Notes: generated by a model not told the origin, from the sequence alone. A DNA stretch of 64,000 bases from Nonomuraea roseoviolacea subsp. carminata (GCF_024172185.1 NZ_JAMZEC010000001.1:8097001-8161000), one strand, 5' to 3'. Numbered from the stretch's first letter, positions 30,258 to 39,347 are shown. Translations and numbers: made by a program.

Positions 30258-30288
30258 TTGACAAGGAATGGGAGCGCTCCCATATTGA
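30258..30288 (+). promoter_or_regulatory. Strong promoter with CebR/CelR-type operator in its spacer
   Basis: A perfect -35 TTGACA (30258-30263) is followed by the palindrome ATGGGAGCGCTCCCAT (30268-30283) and then A/T-rich CATATTGA, which offers a -10. The inner 14 bases TGGGAGCGCTCCCA equal the known CebR box of Streptomyces and CelR site of Thermobifida, LacI-family repressors of cellulose/cello-oligosaccharide genes. Repressor binding here would cover the promoter of the DoxX-like gene. Confidence 0.8.
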
Positions 30289-30315
30289 ACTCCATTCGTG
30301 GGAAAGGGGAGTTCG

Positions 30316-30735
30316 GTGGAGTTGCTGAAGAAGAACCAGGACCTTTTCCTGGCCCTGTACCGGATCGTGCTGGGCCTGCTGTTCGCCTGCCACGGCGCGG
30401 CCACCCTGTTCGACGTGCTGGGAGGATCGCAGGGCGGGACGCCCGGCTTCGGGCAGTGGCCCGGATGGTGGGCCGCCGTCATCGAGCTGGTCGGCGGCGT
30501 CCTCGTCCTGCTCGGGCTGGCCGCCCGCGCCGCCGCCGTCATCTGCTCGGGCACCATGGCCTACGCCTACTTCACCGTCCACCAGCCGCAGGCGTTGTTC
30601 CCGATCGAGAACGGCGGGGAGAAGGCCGCGCTCTTCTGCTGGGGCTTCCTGCTCATCGCCGTCCTCGGACCCGGCCGCTGGGCGTTGTCCGCACTGTTCA
30701 CGCCGGCGCGAACCCTCGTGGAGGACAGAGGATAG
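30316..30735 (+). CDS. DoxX-like small membrane protein
   Basis: A 139-residue DoxX-family protein with four hydrophobic segments: ALYRIVLGLLFACHGAATLF, WWAAVIELVGGVLVLLGLA, AAVICSGTMAYAYF and AALFCWGFLLIAVLGP. GTG 30316 lies four bases after AGGGGAG; a GTG at 30298 without a ribosome site is less likely. DoxX proteins take part in membrane redox or quinone processes, and the role is usually unknown. Its promoter carries a cellobiose-type operator, an unexpected control for this family. Confidence 0.85.
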   Translation: MELLKKNQDLFLALYRIVLGLLFACHGAATLFDVLGGSQGGTPGFGQWPGWWAAVIELVGGVLVLLGLAARAAAVICSGTMAYAYFTVHQPQALFPIENGGEKAALFCWGFLLIAVLGPGRWALSALFTPARTLVEDRG

Positions 30736-30816
30736 GCCGCCTTCCCCCAGGGAGCGGGGGCCGGAATATGCGCGACCCCGTTCCGGGACAATGGGGTCTT
30801 TGATATTGCTACCGTC

Positions 30817-33699
30817 ATGGACACCAGCCAGTTGCTGCCCTACGGCGGCGCCCTGCTCGGGTTGTTCGTGGTCCTGTGGTTGCTCGACAAGTTCACCGGC
30901 GGCATCGTCGAGGAGCTCGGCAAGCGCACCGTGGACCGCCTCCTGCGCGGGCCGAGGCGGCCGGCGCTGGGACGGCGCGCGCTGGGCCGCTACGCCAAGC
31001 TGGTGCGCCACACGTTCGGCACGCACACCATGGGCTTTCGCCCGGGCGACGCCCCGGTGACGGTCGAGGAGGTCTACGTCCCGCTGCACTACGAGTCCGG
31101 CGGCCTCCGGCTGGACATCGAGCGGCTGGTCCGCTCCCGCGATCGCGTGGTCATCCTGGGGGAGCCGGGCGCGGGCAAGTCGATGCTGCTCAAGCACCTC
31201 ATGCTCGACTGGGCGAACGACCCGCGCCAGGACCGGCCCGTGCCCATCCTGATCGATCTCCACCGCTTCGGCAGAGCCACGTTACGCGAGCTGCTCGCCG
31301 AGACGCTGGGGCACGGCAGAGGGCCGGTCCGCGACGACCGGCTGCACCACGCGCTGACGGGCGGGCGGCTGCGCCTGTTCTTCGACGGGCTGGACGAGGT
31401 GCCACGCGACCACCTGCCCGCCGTGCTGGGCGAGCTCAGAGAGCTGGCCGGCCGCTACGAGCGCTGCCCCATGGTGGTCACGTGCCGGGAGTCCGTCTAC
31501 AAGGGGGCGCTGGCCGCGGAGTTCGGCGCTCCCGTCATGGTGGCCGACCTCGACGACGCGTCGCTGCGGGTGCTCGTACGCCACCTGGTCGCCGACGACG
31601 TGCGCGCGCACCACCTGATCGCCGCGCTGAGCGACACCCGGCCGGTGCTGGAACTGGCGCGCAGCCCCATGCTCCTCACCATGACCTCCTATCTGTTCCT
31701 GGAGGGCGTCTTCGGCGAGCAGGCGGAGGGACTGCCCAGGTCCCGGACCGGGTTCTACGAGCTGGCCATCCGCTACCTGCTCGGCCGCGACACCGCGCGC
31801 GGGCTGGAGGCGATGACCCGCTTCGACCCCGACGTCAAGCTCGTCGTCCTGCGGCGGCTGGCGCTGCTGCTGATGAACCAGGACGACGGGCGGACCGTCG
31901 CGCACCGCGACCTCGTCGCGCTGATCAGGACGGAGGCCGCCGACCTCCTTCAGGAGGCGCAGGCCGACCGGCTGATCGACGAGATCGTGGACCGTGGCCG
32001 CCTGCTGGTCCGGCTGTGGCAGGGCGGCGGCCGCAGTTACGTCTTCCGCCACCTCACGCTGCAGGAGTACCTCGCCGCCGTCGAACTCGCCGGGCGCGGC
32101 GAGGAACTGCTGGACCACTACCGGCGTTCCCCGGCGCTCTGGCAGGAAGTCGTCCGCCTGTGGTGCTCCATCGTCCCCCACGACTGCACCTGGCTGCTGC
32201 GCGAGCTCTACGCCGACCCCAGCTCGCGGGTGCTCGTCCTGCGGTGCCTGGCCGAGGCCGGGAAGGTCGAACCGGCCTTCGCCGACGACGTCATCGTCGA
32301 CTTCGTCGCCCCGGTCTCGTGCGGCATCGAGCTTCCGGGGCCCGCGCTGCGCGCGCTCGGCGCGCTGGCCGCCGTCGACAACGCCCGCGGCAACCAGACG
32401 CTCGCCCAGCTCGTGGGCAGTGCGCAGGCCGACCACCCGGCGATCTACCACGTCCTGGCCGCCTCCGGCCGGCGCGAGGCGCTGGACCGGCTGCTGGAGG
32501 CCGCGGGCACCTCCACCCACGCTCGCGGCGCGCTGCGCGCGATGGGCGACCTGGCCGTCCCGGAGCTGGAACGCGTGAAGCGTGCCTGGGCCGTCGACGA
32601 GCTGGGACGGATCGGGACGCCGGCCGCGGCCGAGGCGCTGGCCGGGCTCACCGATGACCCGCGCGCCGTGTGGTGGCTGGCCGCGCTGCTGAACAGCGAG
32701 GACGTTCGCGCCGCCCTGGCGTTCGGGGCCGGCCGGGGAGGGACGACCTGGGTCAGCCGGCCGTACCGCGACGACTGGCCGCCCCGGCTGTGCGAGATCA
32801 TGGAGTCGGTGGTCAGCCGGTTGCGCGCGCACGACACGCCCGTACCCGCCGATCTGGACCTGCCGCCCGTCTTCCCGCCCGTCGCGCTCGCCGTCCTGGC
32901 CCACGACGACCTGATCGGCTCGGGGACGCAGGCGCTGCCCGTGTCCGAGGAGGAGGAACAGGCCCTCTACTGGTTCGAGAGAGCCGGGGTGCTGCCGCCC
33001 AGCCTCCGCAAACGTTCGATGTCCGAGCAGGTCTACCGGGGGCTGGCCGCCATCACCGCGGACCACGCCGGCAACGCCCGGCTGCGGCGCGCGGCCCTGC
33101 ACCTGGCCGGCTTCGTGATGCAGCACCGCCCCGTGCGCCCCGCCACGTCCCAGTGCCTGCCCGCGCTCGACTGGACGATCTTCGCCGCCGTGGCCGGGCG
33201 TCTCGACAGGCCCTGGGGCGGCCGGCAGCGATGGAGCCTGCTGGGAGAGGAACGGCCGGAGCCCCGGACGCCCCGCCGCCTCCTGGTGACGGGCGTGACC
33301 CTGGGCACGCTGTTCACGGCCGGCACGGGGATCTTCGGCGCGATGCGGACCCTGATGGGCCACGGGACGTGGGGGCCGGTGTGGCCGGCGATCGTCACGG
33401 TGATCGCCGTGGCCGTCACCGTCGCCGGCGTGGTCGTCATCAACTCGGGGCTCGGCTGGATCTTCTTCCCCGGGGCGCTGGTGTCCTCGGCCTGTCTCAT
33501 CGCCTACAGCGGAGCGATGCTCGACGACTGGCTCGCCCCCTACGGCCCCCACGCCGGCTGGGCGGCGTACGCCGTGACGGCCGCCGCCCTCGCCCTGCTG
33601 AGCGCCTACTACTTCCGCCTGAAGCGCCGCTGGGCCAACCCCTTCCGCCAGGTACTGGCCCAGTGCGCGCCGCACTGCCTTCCGGCGTCCCCTCACTGA
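30817..33699 (+). CDS. Membrane-anchored NACHT-family NTPase
   Basis: A 960-residue STAND NTPase. An N-terminal membrane helix (LLPYGGALLGLFVVLWLL, about 6-23) precedes the NACHT core. Walker A is GEPGAGKS (115-122), Walker B LRLFFDGLDEVP (185-196), the sensor VTCRES, and the C-terminal NACHT region holds RHLTLQEYLAA. HEAT-like helical repeats follow to about 830, and the C-terminus has three or four membrane helices (VTGVTLGTLFTAGTG, WPAIVTVIAVAVTVAGVVV, AAYAVTAAALALLSAYY). No ribosome site is seen, and a TATTGC -10-like box at 30804 suggests a leaderless transcript. NACHT proteins often act in phage defence or signal-gated death. No effector domain is recognised, so the membrane segments may be the output. 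Confidence 0.88.
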   Translation: MDTSQLLPYGGALLGLFVVLWLLDKFTGGIVEELGKRTVDRLLRGPRRPALGRRALGRYAKLVRHTFGTHTMGFRPGDAPVTVEEVYVPLHYESGGLRLDIERLVRSRDRVVILGEPGAGKSMLLKHLMLDWANDPRQDRPVPILIDLHRFGRATLRELLAETLGHGRGPVRDDRLHHALTGGRLRLFFDGLDEVPRDHLPAVLGELRELAGRYERCPMVVTCRESVYKGALAAEFGAPVMVADLDDASLRVLVRHLVADDVRAHHLIAALSDTRPVLELARSPMLLTMTSYLFLEGVFGEQAEGLPRSRTGFYELAIRYLLGRDTARGLEAMTRFDPDVKLVVLRRLALLLMNQDDGRTVAHRDLVALIRTEAADLLQEAQADRLIDEIVDRGRLLVRLWQGGGRSYVFRHLTLQEYLAAVELAGRGEELLDHYRRSPALWQEVVRLWCSIVPHDCTWLLRELYADPSSRVLVLRCLAEAGKVEPAFADDVIVDFVAPVSCGIELPGPALRALGALAAVDNARGNQTLAQLVGSAQADHPAIYHVLAASGRREALDRLLEAAGTSTHARGALRAMGDLAVPELERVKRAWAVDELGRIGTPAAAEALAGLTDDPRAVWWLAALLNSEDVRAALAFGAGRGGTTWVSRPYRDDWPPRLCEIMESVVSRLRAHDTPVPADLDLPPVFPPVALAVLAHDDLIGSGTQALPVSEEEEQALYWFERAGVLPPSLRKRSMSEQVYRGLAAITADHAGNARLRRAALHLAGFVMQHRPVRPATSQCLPALDWTIFAAVAGRLDRPWGGRQRWSLLGEERPEPRTPRRLLVTGVTLGTLFTAGTGIFGAMRTLMGHGTWGPVWPAIVTVIAVAVTVAGVVVINSGLGWIFFPGALVSSACLIAYSGAMLDDWLAPYGPHAGWAAYAVTAAALALLSAYYFRLKRRWANPFRQVLAQCAPHCLPASPH

Positions 33700-33732
33700 C
33701 GCCGGTTCCCCGGACGGGTCGCCGCGTCCGGC

Positions 33733-34128
33733 TCAGCGCAGCGGGCCGGTGACGATCCACAGGTGGCCGAACGGGTCCCGGACCCGGCCCGAGCGCCTGC
33801 CGTAGGGCCGGTTCTCGATCGGCACGACCACCTCGCCCCCGTGGGCGGTCATGCGGTGGCCGGCCGCGTCCGGGTCGTCCACCTCGATCTCCAGGAGGAC
33901 CGCGGAGCCGCCGAGATCGCCGGGTGAGAGCCAGCCCCACGACGAGACGGCGGGGGAGACCCGGAAGGACGCCCCACCGGCGCGGAGCTCGACCACACTC
34001 GGCCGGCCGTCGTCGCCCGGCGGCGCGCGGAACACCTGCTCGGCGCCGAGGGCGTCCTGGTAGAAGGCCGACGCGCGGTCCGGGTCGGCCACGATGAGAC
34101 GGGGGTGGAGCTGGATGTCCGGTGTCAT
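33733..34128 (-). CDS. VOC-family (glyoxalase-like) protein
   Basis: A 131-residue single-domain vicinal-oxygen-chelate protein. It has the N-terminal LHPRLIVADPDRASAFYQDALG, the middle LLEIEVDDPDAAGHRM and the C-terminal GRVRDPFGHLWIV. ATG 34128 places the first beta strand close to the start; an upstream ATG at 34170 would add a Pro-rich tail. It follows the AraC gene in the same direction and is probably co-transcribed. Confidence 0.85.
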   Translation of the reverse strand: MTPDIQLHPRLIVADPDRASAFYQDALGAEQVFRAPPGDDGRPSVVELRAGGASFRVSPAVSSWGWLSPGDLGGSAVLLEIEVDDPDAAGHRMTAHGGEVVVPIENRPYGRRSGRVRDPFGHLWIVTGPLR

Positions 34129-34189
34129 GGACCCATCGTGCGGGCGGGGCGGCGGCGCGGTCTTGAACATCTGGGAACGGGCGGTCGGC

Positions 34190-34987
34190 TCACCCGCGCC
34201 GGCCGGGGCCTTCCGCGCGCAGCCACTCGGTGGGCGTGCACCCGGCCATGGCCCGCCACTCCCGGGTGAAGTGCGCCTGGTCGGCGAACCCCGACGCGGC
34301 GGCCACCGCCGCCAGATCGGCCCGTCCGGCGCCGGCGGCGGCCACCAGCCGGCCCCGGGCGGTCTCGAAGCGGACGAGCCGCTGGTACTCCTTCGGCGTC
34401 ACCCCGAGCTCGGCGCGCACCGTGCCGCTCAGGTGCCGGCGGGAGCACCCGAGCAGGTCGGCGGCCTCCTGCACCCGGGCGGTCGCGGACAGGGCCGCCA
34501 GCGCGGCCCGCAGCCCGGCCGGATCGGGGCGCGCCCCGTGGCGGGCCAGGCCGGCCAGCAGGCGGCGTTCGACGAGCGCGCGGCGTTGCGGCCACGACCG
34601 GCAGGCCGCGAGCCGTTCGGGCAGGTCGGCCAGCTCCGGGGCCACGTCGGCGAGCTCGGCGACGTGGCCGGCCAGCGCCGCGGCCGGCAGCCCCAGCAGC
34701 GCGCCGGCGCCCGCGGGGCTGAGTGTCAGCCAGACGCCTCGGGTGCATCCCGGTTGTCTCAGCTCGGCGGCCTCCAGATGGAGCCCGGCCACGGCCGCCC
34801 GGAGCCGTCGCCGCGAGCCGGGCCGCCCGGCCCACGCGAGCTCCAGCGGGTCCTGCTCCGGGATCGTGACCGACACGGTGGAGGAGGGCAGCCCGCGATG
34901 AACGCCGGCCGGACCGGACCCCAGATCATAGGCGGCCAGCCGCACCACGAACGGCGCCAGGGCCGCGGACATCCGATGAGCAGGCAC
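34190..34987 (-). CDS. AraC-family transcriptional regulator
   Basis: A 265-residue regulator with a C-terminal double HTH: VQEAADLLGCSRRHLSGTVRAELGVTPKEYQRLVRF, then LAAVAAASGFADQAHFTREWRAMAGCTPTEW. The N-terminal 130 residues are an unassigned sensor. It is upstream of, and in line with, the VOC gene. This arrangement is frequent for AraC proteins controlling a neighbouring VOC protein. Confidence 0.9.
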   Translation of the reverse strand: MPAHRMSAALAPFVVRLAAYDLGSGPAGVHRGLPSSTVSVTIPEQDPLELAWAGRPGSRRRLRAAVAGLHLEAAELRQPGCTRGVWLTLSPAGAGALLGLPAAALAGHVAELADVAPELADLPERLAACRSWPQRRALVERRLLAGLARHGARPDPAGLRAALAALSATARVQEAADLLGCSRRHLSGTVRAELGVTPKEYQRLVRFETARGRLVAAAGAGRADLAAVAAASGFADQAHFTREWRAMAGCTPTEWLRAEGPGRRG

Positions 34988-35111
34988 GTCGATCCCTCCC
35001 CGGACACCGTACCGTCCGCATGAGATCTACAATGTAAAGGCGTTCGGTCGATTGCCCCTTCCCACGCGTCATCACTGCAATACCGTGATCGACGACAAGA
35101 AGGGAAAACCG

Positions 35112-35984
35112 ATGAGACGCACGACCGCGGCCGCCTCGCTGGCCGCCACCCTCCTGCTCGCCGGCTGTTCCGTCACCATCCCCGAGCCGGACGAGAAGGG
35201 CATCGTCTACGACGCCGGCATGTTCTCCGACACGACGTTCCAGAACTGCGTCGACCCCGGCGTCCGCGACGTGTCCGGCTGGGGCGACAAGGGCTACGTC
35301 TACCCGGCGGGGCAGCGGACGTTCGAGTTCGCCGCCGACCCGAACGACCCCGACGGCGTCAGGACCAAGCCGGGCGCCGAGTCCGGGCCGCTCACCATGT
35401 GGACCAAGGACCCGCTGGAGATGCGCGTCTCGGGCGTCGTCACCTTCTCCCTGACGGGCGACTGCAAGACGCTCCAGCAGTTCCACGAGCAGATCGGGCT
35501 CAAGTACGAGGCCTACACCGACGCGGGCTGGCGCAAGCTGCTCAGCGTCTACGTCGGCCAGCCGCTGGACCGGGCCCTCGACGCGGCCAGCAAGGAGTTC
35601 GCCTGGCGCGACCTCACCTACGTCAACCCGCAGGCCAAACAGCAGTGGGAGGCGAAGGTCGGCGAGTACATGGGGCAGTTCCTGCGCGAGCAGGGCGGCG
35701 CCGCGTTCTTCGAGAAGTTCTCGGTCACCCTGCAGCAGCCGCAGCCGCCGCAGAAGGTGCGGGAGGCGATGGCGGCGGTCCAGCAGGCGCAGGAGGAGAA
35801 CACCGCCCAGAAGGCGAAGAACGCCAAGGCCCGCACCGAGCTGGAGGCGATCAAGGAGCTGAAGGACGTGCTCGGCCCGCAGGGCGCGGTGATGTGGCAG
35901 GCCGTCAAGGACGGCCGCATCCAGATCATCGTCACCGACAGCGGCCAGATCAACGTCACTCCCAACAAGCCGGGCGGCGACTGA
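35112..35984 (+). CDS. SPFH/band-7-like lipoprotein
   Basis: A 290-residue lipoprotein. The signal ATLLLAGC makes Cys19 the lipidated residue, so it sits on the outer face of the membrane. The central part (about 60-200) resembles an SPFH/prohibitin-type domain, and residues 215-255 form an Ala/Glu/Lys/Gln-rich coiled coil (AMAAVQQAQEENTAQKAKNAKAR). AAGAAGGGA precedes the ATG; the frame is open 20 codons further. It may organise membrane patches or oligomerise. Function in actinobacteria is not established. Confidence 0.78.
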   Translation: MRRTTAAASLAATLLLAGCSVTIPEPDEKGIVYDAGMFSDTTFQNCVDPGVRDVSGWGDKGYVYPAGQRTFEFAADPNDPDGVRTKPGAESGPLTMWTKDPLEMRVSGVVTFSLTGDCKTLQQFHEQIGLKYEAYTDAGWRKLLSVYVGQPLDRALDAASKEFAWRDLTYVNPQAKQQWEAKVGEYMGQFLREQGGAAFFEKFSVTLQQPQPPQKVREAMAAVQQAQEENTAQKAKNAKARTELEAIKELKDVLGPQGAVMWQAVKDGRIQIIVTDSGQINVTPNKPGGD

Positions 35985-36063
35985 CCTCGGACCGGCGGCG
36001 GAAATTGTCGTCGCCGTGGTGCACGATGTGATCTTCCCCGAGGTGTTGAGGAGGGTCACGGGC

Positions 36064-36918
36064 ATGGACGACGACGTGGTGGACCTGCACGAGGCGGCCG
36101 AGGACGGCTCGCTCGCGGAGGTCGTGGAGCTGGCGGGACGCGTGGCGGACGTCGACGCGGAGGACGAGGGGCGCAGTGCGCTCTGGGTCGCCGTCTACGG
36201 GGGGCGCCATGACGTCGCCCGCGCTCTCGTGGCCGCCGGGGCCGACCCGTGGCGGCCGATGATGAGCGGCTGGTCGCCCGGCCGCCTCAGCCTGGCCGGC
36301 CCGGACCCGCACCTGTTCGAGCGGCCGGCCGGGGCGCCGGGCCTGTCGGAGGACGAGGCCGCGCTGGTGGCGGAGGCCGGCCGGCTGACGGAGGCGCTGG
36401 GCGGGATCGAGCACGACGGTTTCTCCGTGGCGTGCGTGGCGGGGATCGACGCGGCCGAGGCGGTGCGGCGGCTGGAGGCCACGGTCGAGGTCATCGACCC
36501 GGAGGAGTTCCTGGACGAGATCGACCCCTTCGCCGAGGAGAGCATGCGCTTCGTCGGGGTCACGGACGTGCCCGGCGGTTGCGTCGTCAGCCAGCCGTGG
36601 GGGTACGTGCCGCGGACGCCGGACGTCGTGCGGCGCCTTTCCGCGGGCACGCTCTGCTACGCCATGTACGCCAATCCCAAGAGCGGCGACCAGGGGTGCG
36701 TCGCCCGCGACGGGGAGGTCGTCGGCTGGGACCTGCACCCCGGCGGCGAGCCGTGGGAGGACGACGAGTCCCGGGAGGTGCTCCTGTCGTACCTGTTCCA
36801 GGGCGAGCCGGTGGCCTACTGCTGCGCGTACGCGGGGCTGCGGGTGACGGAGGAGCGGGCGGTCATCGGGCCGCCCGACGTGTGGCTGTGCCTGCCGGAG
36901 CGCGACCTGTGGTCCTGA
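36064..36918 (+). CDS. Ankyrin-repeat-type protein
   Basis: A 284-residue cytoplasmic protein. Residues 5-65 look like two ankyrin-type repeats (DLHEAAEDGSLAEVVELAGR..., SALWVAVYGGRHDVARALVAAGADPW). The remainder (about 85-284) is an acidic domain that I do not recognise, with SQPWGYVPRTPDVVRRLSAGT and CYAMYANPKSG. ATG 36064 follows GAGGAGGG; a GTG at 36016 is also possible. Its 3' end overlaps the opposing CGNR gene by 56 bases. Confidence 0.75.
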   Translation: MDDDVVDLHEAAEDGSLAEVVELAGRVADVDAEDEGRSALWVAVYGGRHDVARALVAAGADPWRPMMSGWSPGRLSLAGPDPHLFERPAGAPGLSEDEAALVAEAGRLTEALGGIEHDGFSVACVAGIDAAEAVRRLEATVEVIDPEEFLDEIDPFAEESMRFVGVTDVPGGCVVSQPWGYVPRTPDVVRRLSAGTLCYAMYANPKSGDQGCVARDGEVVGWDLHPGGEPWEDDESREVLLSYLFQGEPVAYCCAYAGLRVTEERAVIGPPDVWLCLPERDLWS

Positions 36919-37426
36919 GGGCGCGGTGGCGGCGTACGGCGTCGCGGTTGGCGCACCGCTGGGAGCAGTAGCGCTGCCGTCCGGTGCGTGAGGTGTCGGC
37001 GAAGACGGTGGCGCACTCGGTGACGGCGCAGCGGCGCAGCCGGTGCATGCCGCGTCCCACCAGGTGCAGCGCGGTGCCCACGGCGATCAGGGAGGACAGC
37101 ACGGTGCCGAGCGGCACCAGGTCGTCGCGGTAGTGCAGGTGCCAGCCGCTGCCGGCGTGGTCGGTGAGCCGGGGGTGGGCGGTCCAGCGCGCCAGCATGC
37201 GGTTGACCAGTTCGGCGCGCTCGTGCTCGTCGGTGGCGTCGACGACCTGCTCCCACACGTCGAGCGCGGCCAGGGTGAGGTCGAGGTCGTCGGGGAGGAC
37301 CGGGCGTTGCAGCACGAGTCCGGCGGCGCGGCAGCGGTCCGCGAGCTCCTCCGCGGTCGCCGGGCGCCGGTTGGCGAGGTCCGCGGCGAGGTTCACGGCG
37401 TCCTCGCCGTAAGGGTTGAGGTGCAT
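36863..37426 (-). CDS. CGNR zinc-finger regulator (ABATE domain)
   Basis: A 187-residue protein with the N-terminal stress-related ABATE-like region (NPYGEDAVNLAADLANR) and a C-terminal treble-clef zinc finger, CAVTECATVFADTSRTGRQ followed by RYCSQRCANRDAVRRHR. The CANR stretch stands where the family usually has CGNR. It is probably a DNA-binding regulator. It is divergent from the MFS gene with only about 26 bases between starts, so it may repress that transporter. Its 3' end runs 56 bases into the opposing ankyrin gene. Confidence 0.88.
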   Translation of the reverse strand: MHLNPYGEDAVNLAADLANRRPATAEELADRCRAAGLVLQRPVLPDDLDLTLAALDVWEQVVDATDEHERAELVNRMLARWTAHPRLTDHAGSGWHLHYRDDLVPLGTVLSSLIAVGTALHLVGRGMHRLRRCAVTECATVFADTSRTGRQRYCSQRCANRDAVRRHRALRTTGRAPAGTATRRAAR

Positions 37427-37452
37427 AAGACCATTACATCAGGGTGGTCGGC

Positions 37453-38727
37453 GTGACACAGCACAGGGATGTACGGCTGGGCGCGCCGGCGCGATACCGG
37501 TGGGTGGTCCTCGGGGTCGCCACCTTCACCCAGGCCGCCTCGGGTTTCTTCGTGCAGGGCATCGGGGCGATGGGCGTCCACCTGCAACGCGACCTGCACG
37601 TGGGCGCGGCGGAGCTGGGGCTGCTGCTGTCGGCGGCGCAGCTCGTGCCGCTGGCCGGGTTGCTGGTGGCGGGGGAGCTGCTGGACCGCTACGACGAGCG
37701 GTGGGTCGTCGGGATCGGCGCCTGCGTCGTGGCGGTGAGCCTGGTGGCGGGGAGCGTGGCGCCGGGGTACGCGGCGCTGCTGGTCGTGCTGCTGGTGGTG
37801 GGGGCGGGGTACAGCACGGTGCAGCCCGGCGGCAGCAAGTCGGTGGCGTCCTGGTTCGACGCGTCGCAGCGGGGGCTGGCGATGGGGGTGCGGCAGGCGG
37901 GTCTGCCGCTGGGCGGGGTCGTGGCGGCGGCGGTGCTGCCCGCGGTGGCCGCCGGGTCGGGCTGGCGGGCGTCGCTCCTGGTCGGCGGGCTGGTCGCGCT
38001 GGCGGGGGCGGTCGCCTTCATGGGCCTGTACCGCCGGCCGCCCGCTCCCGGCCTTCTTGGGGAGGGCCGGTCGCCCGTCCCGGGCCCTCCCGAGGCGGCA
38101 GGGTCGGGTGGCGGGGAGACGTCGCTCGGCGCGCGGCTGCGGATGCTGAGGGAGCCGGCCATGGTGCGGATCCTCCTGTCGGGGGCGTGCCTGGTCTCGG
38201 TGCACAGCGGCATCGGCGTCCTGACCGTGCTGCACCTGCACGAGGTGGCCTCCGTCGAGGCGGGGGCGGCGGCGCTGGTGCTCGTGGCGGTCCAGGGGGC
38301 GGGCGCCGCCGGGCGCGTGTGCCTGGCGGCCTGGAGCGACCGCGCCGGGTTCGGGCGGTACGCGTGCGTCCTGGTCTGCATGGTGGCCGTGACGGCCGGG
38401 ATGGTGGCGCTGATGACGCCGCTGGGGCGTTCGCCGGTGGCGGCCTGCCTGCTGTTCGTCTGGCTGGGGTTCTTCGGCATCGGCTGGTACGGCCCGTGGG
38501 TGGCCCATCTGGCCGAGTCGGCGCCGTCCGCTCGGACGGGGTTCGCGCTCGGTCTGGCCATGGCCGTCACGCAGGTCGCCGTCATCCTGGCGCCGCCCGC
38601 GCTGGGCCTGCTCAGGGACGTGACCGGTGGCTTCGGTGCGGCCTGGGGGCTGTTGTCGGCGATGACCGCCGTCGCCGTGGCGGTCACGGCGCGGGGTGGC
38701 GGGTTCAGGCGGAGGGCCAGTTCCTGA
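37453..38727 (+). CDS. MFS transporter
   Basis: A 424-residue, 12-helix major-facilitator protein. Landmarks are the helix 2-3 loop GELLDRYDERWVV and the helix 5 region GMGVRQAGLPLGGVVAAAVLP. A central cytoplasmic loop rich in Pro and Gly spans about 195-220. GTG 37453 (VTQHRD) was chosen; GTG 37444 is also in frame, and no good ribosome site exists, so it may be leaderless. It shares a very short promoter region with the CGNR regulator and ends 23 bases inside the opposing TetR gene. Export of a small molecule is likely; the substrate is unknown. Confidence 0.88.
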   Translation: MTQHRDVRLGAPARYRWVVLGVATFTQAASGFFVQGIGAMGVHLQRDLHVGAAELGLLLSAAQLVPLAGLLVAGELLDRYDERWVVGIGACVVAVSLVAGSVAPGYAALLVVLLVVGAGYSTVQPGGSKSVASWFDASQRGLAMGVRQAGLPLGGVVAAAVLPAVAAGSGWRASLLVGGLVALAGAVAFMGLYRRPPAPGLLGEGRSPVPGPPEAAGSGGGETSLGARLRMLREPAMVRILLSGACLVSVHSGIGVLTVLHLHEVASVEAGAAALVLVAVQGAGAAGRVCLAAWSDRAGFGRYACVLVCMVAVTAGMVALMTPLGRSPVAACLLFVWLGFFGIGWYGPWVAHLAESAPSARTGFALGLAMAVTQVAVILAPPALGLLRDVTGGFGAAWGLLSAMTAVAVAVTARGGGFRRRASS

Positions 38728-39274
38728 GGGAGAGGTCGAGGGCGTCGAGTGCTCTGGACCACGAGGCGTCCACGTCGCGCGAGTGGCGCTGGAACCCGCC
38801 GGCCGTCTCCAGGCTCACGTACCCGTGGAAGGTGCCGTGCAGCATGCGCACCGCGTCGGTCTCGGCGGGCTCGGGCAGGTCGTAGCCGCGCAGGACGGCC
38901 CTGGTCAGCTCCGCGTGGCGGCGCGCGGGGGCGACGATGACGGTCTCGTCGTGGAGCTCCATCTGGCAGGCGGCGTAGCGGCCGGGGTGCCGCTTGGCGT
39001 AGTCGCGGTAGGCGTTGGCGAAGGCGGTCAGCGCGTCCTTGCCCGCGCGGCCGGCCAGGGCGGCGGCGGCCTGGTCGGCCAGCTCGGTCAGGGCCAGCGC
39101 CGCGACCCTGACCCGGAGGTCCTGGATGTCCTTGACGTGGGCGTACAGGGCCGCGGGCTGGACGCCGAACCTGCGCGCGAGCGCCGAGACGGTCACGTTC
39201 TGGAAGCCGATCTCGTCGGCCAGCTCCGCCGCGGCCCGGGTCAGGCGTTCGGCGGTGAGTCCGGCTCGCGCCAT
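38705..39274 (-). CDS. TetR/AcrR-family regulator
   Basis: A 189-residue regulator. The N-terminal HTH is ERLTRAAAELADEIGFQNVTVSALARRFGVQPAALYAHVKD, with a C-terminal WHG/TetR_C-type ligand domain (GFQRHSRDVDASWSRALDALD). It is divergent from the FusB-like gene. The gap contains TTAAG/CTTAA arms around GTATTTGCATAC (39302-39325), a possible operator. Confidence 0.9.
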   Translation of the reverse strand: MARAGLTAERLTRAAAELADEIGFQNVTVSALARRFGVQPAALYAHVKDIQDLRVRVAALALTELADQAAAALAGRAGKDALTAFANAYRDYAKRHPGRYAACQMELHDETVIVAPARRHAELTRAVLRGYDLPEPAETDAVRMLHGTFHGYVSLETAGGFQRHSRDVDASWSRALDALDLSLRNWPSA

Positions 39275-39347
39275 GCGTCACCTTCCCTCTGCTTACAGGT
39301 TTTAAGTATTTGCATACTACCCTTAAGGACGGCTAGCGTCGCGGCCC

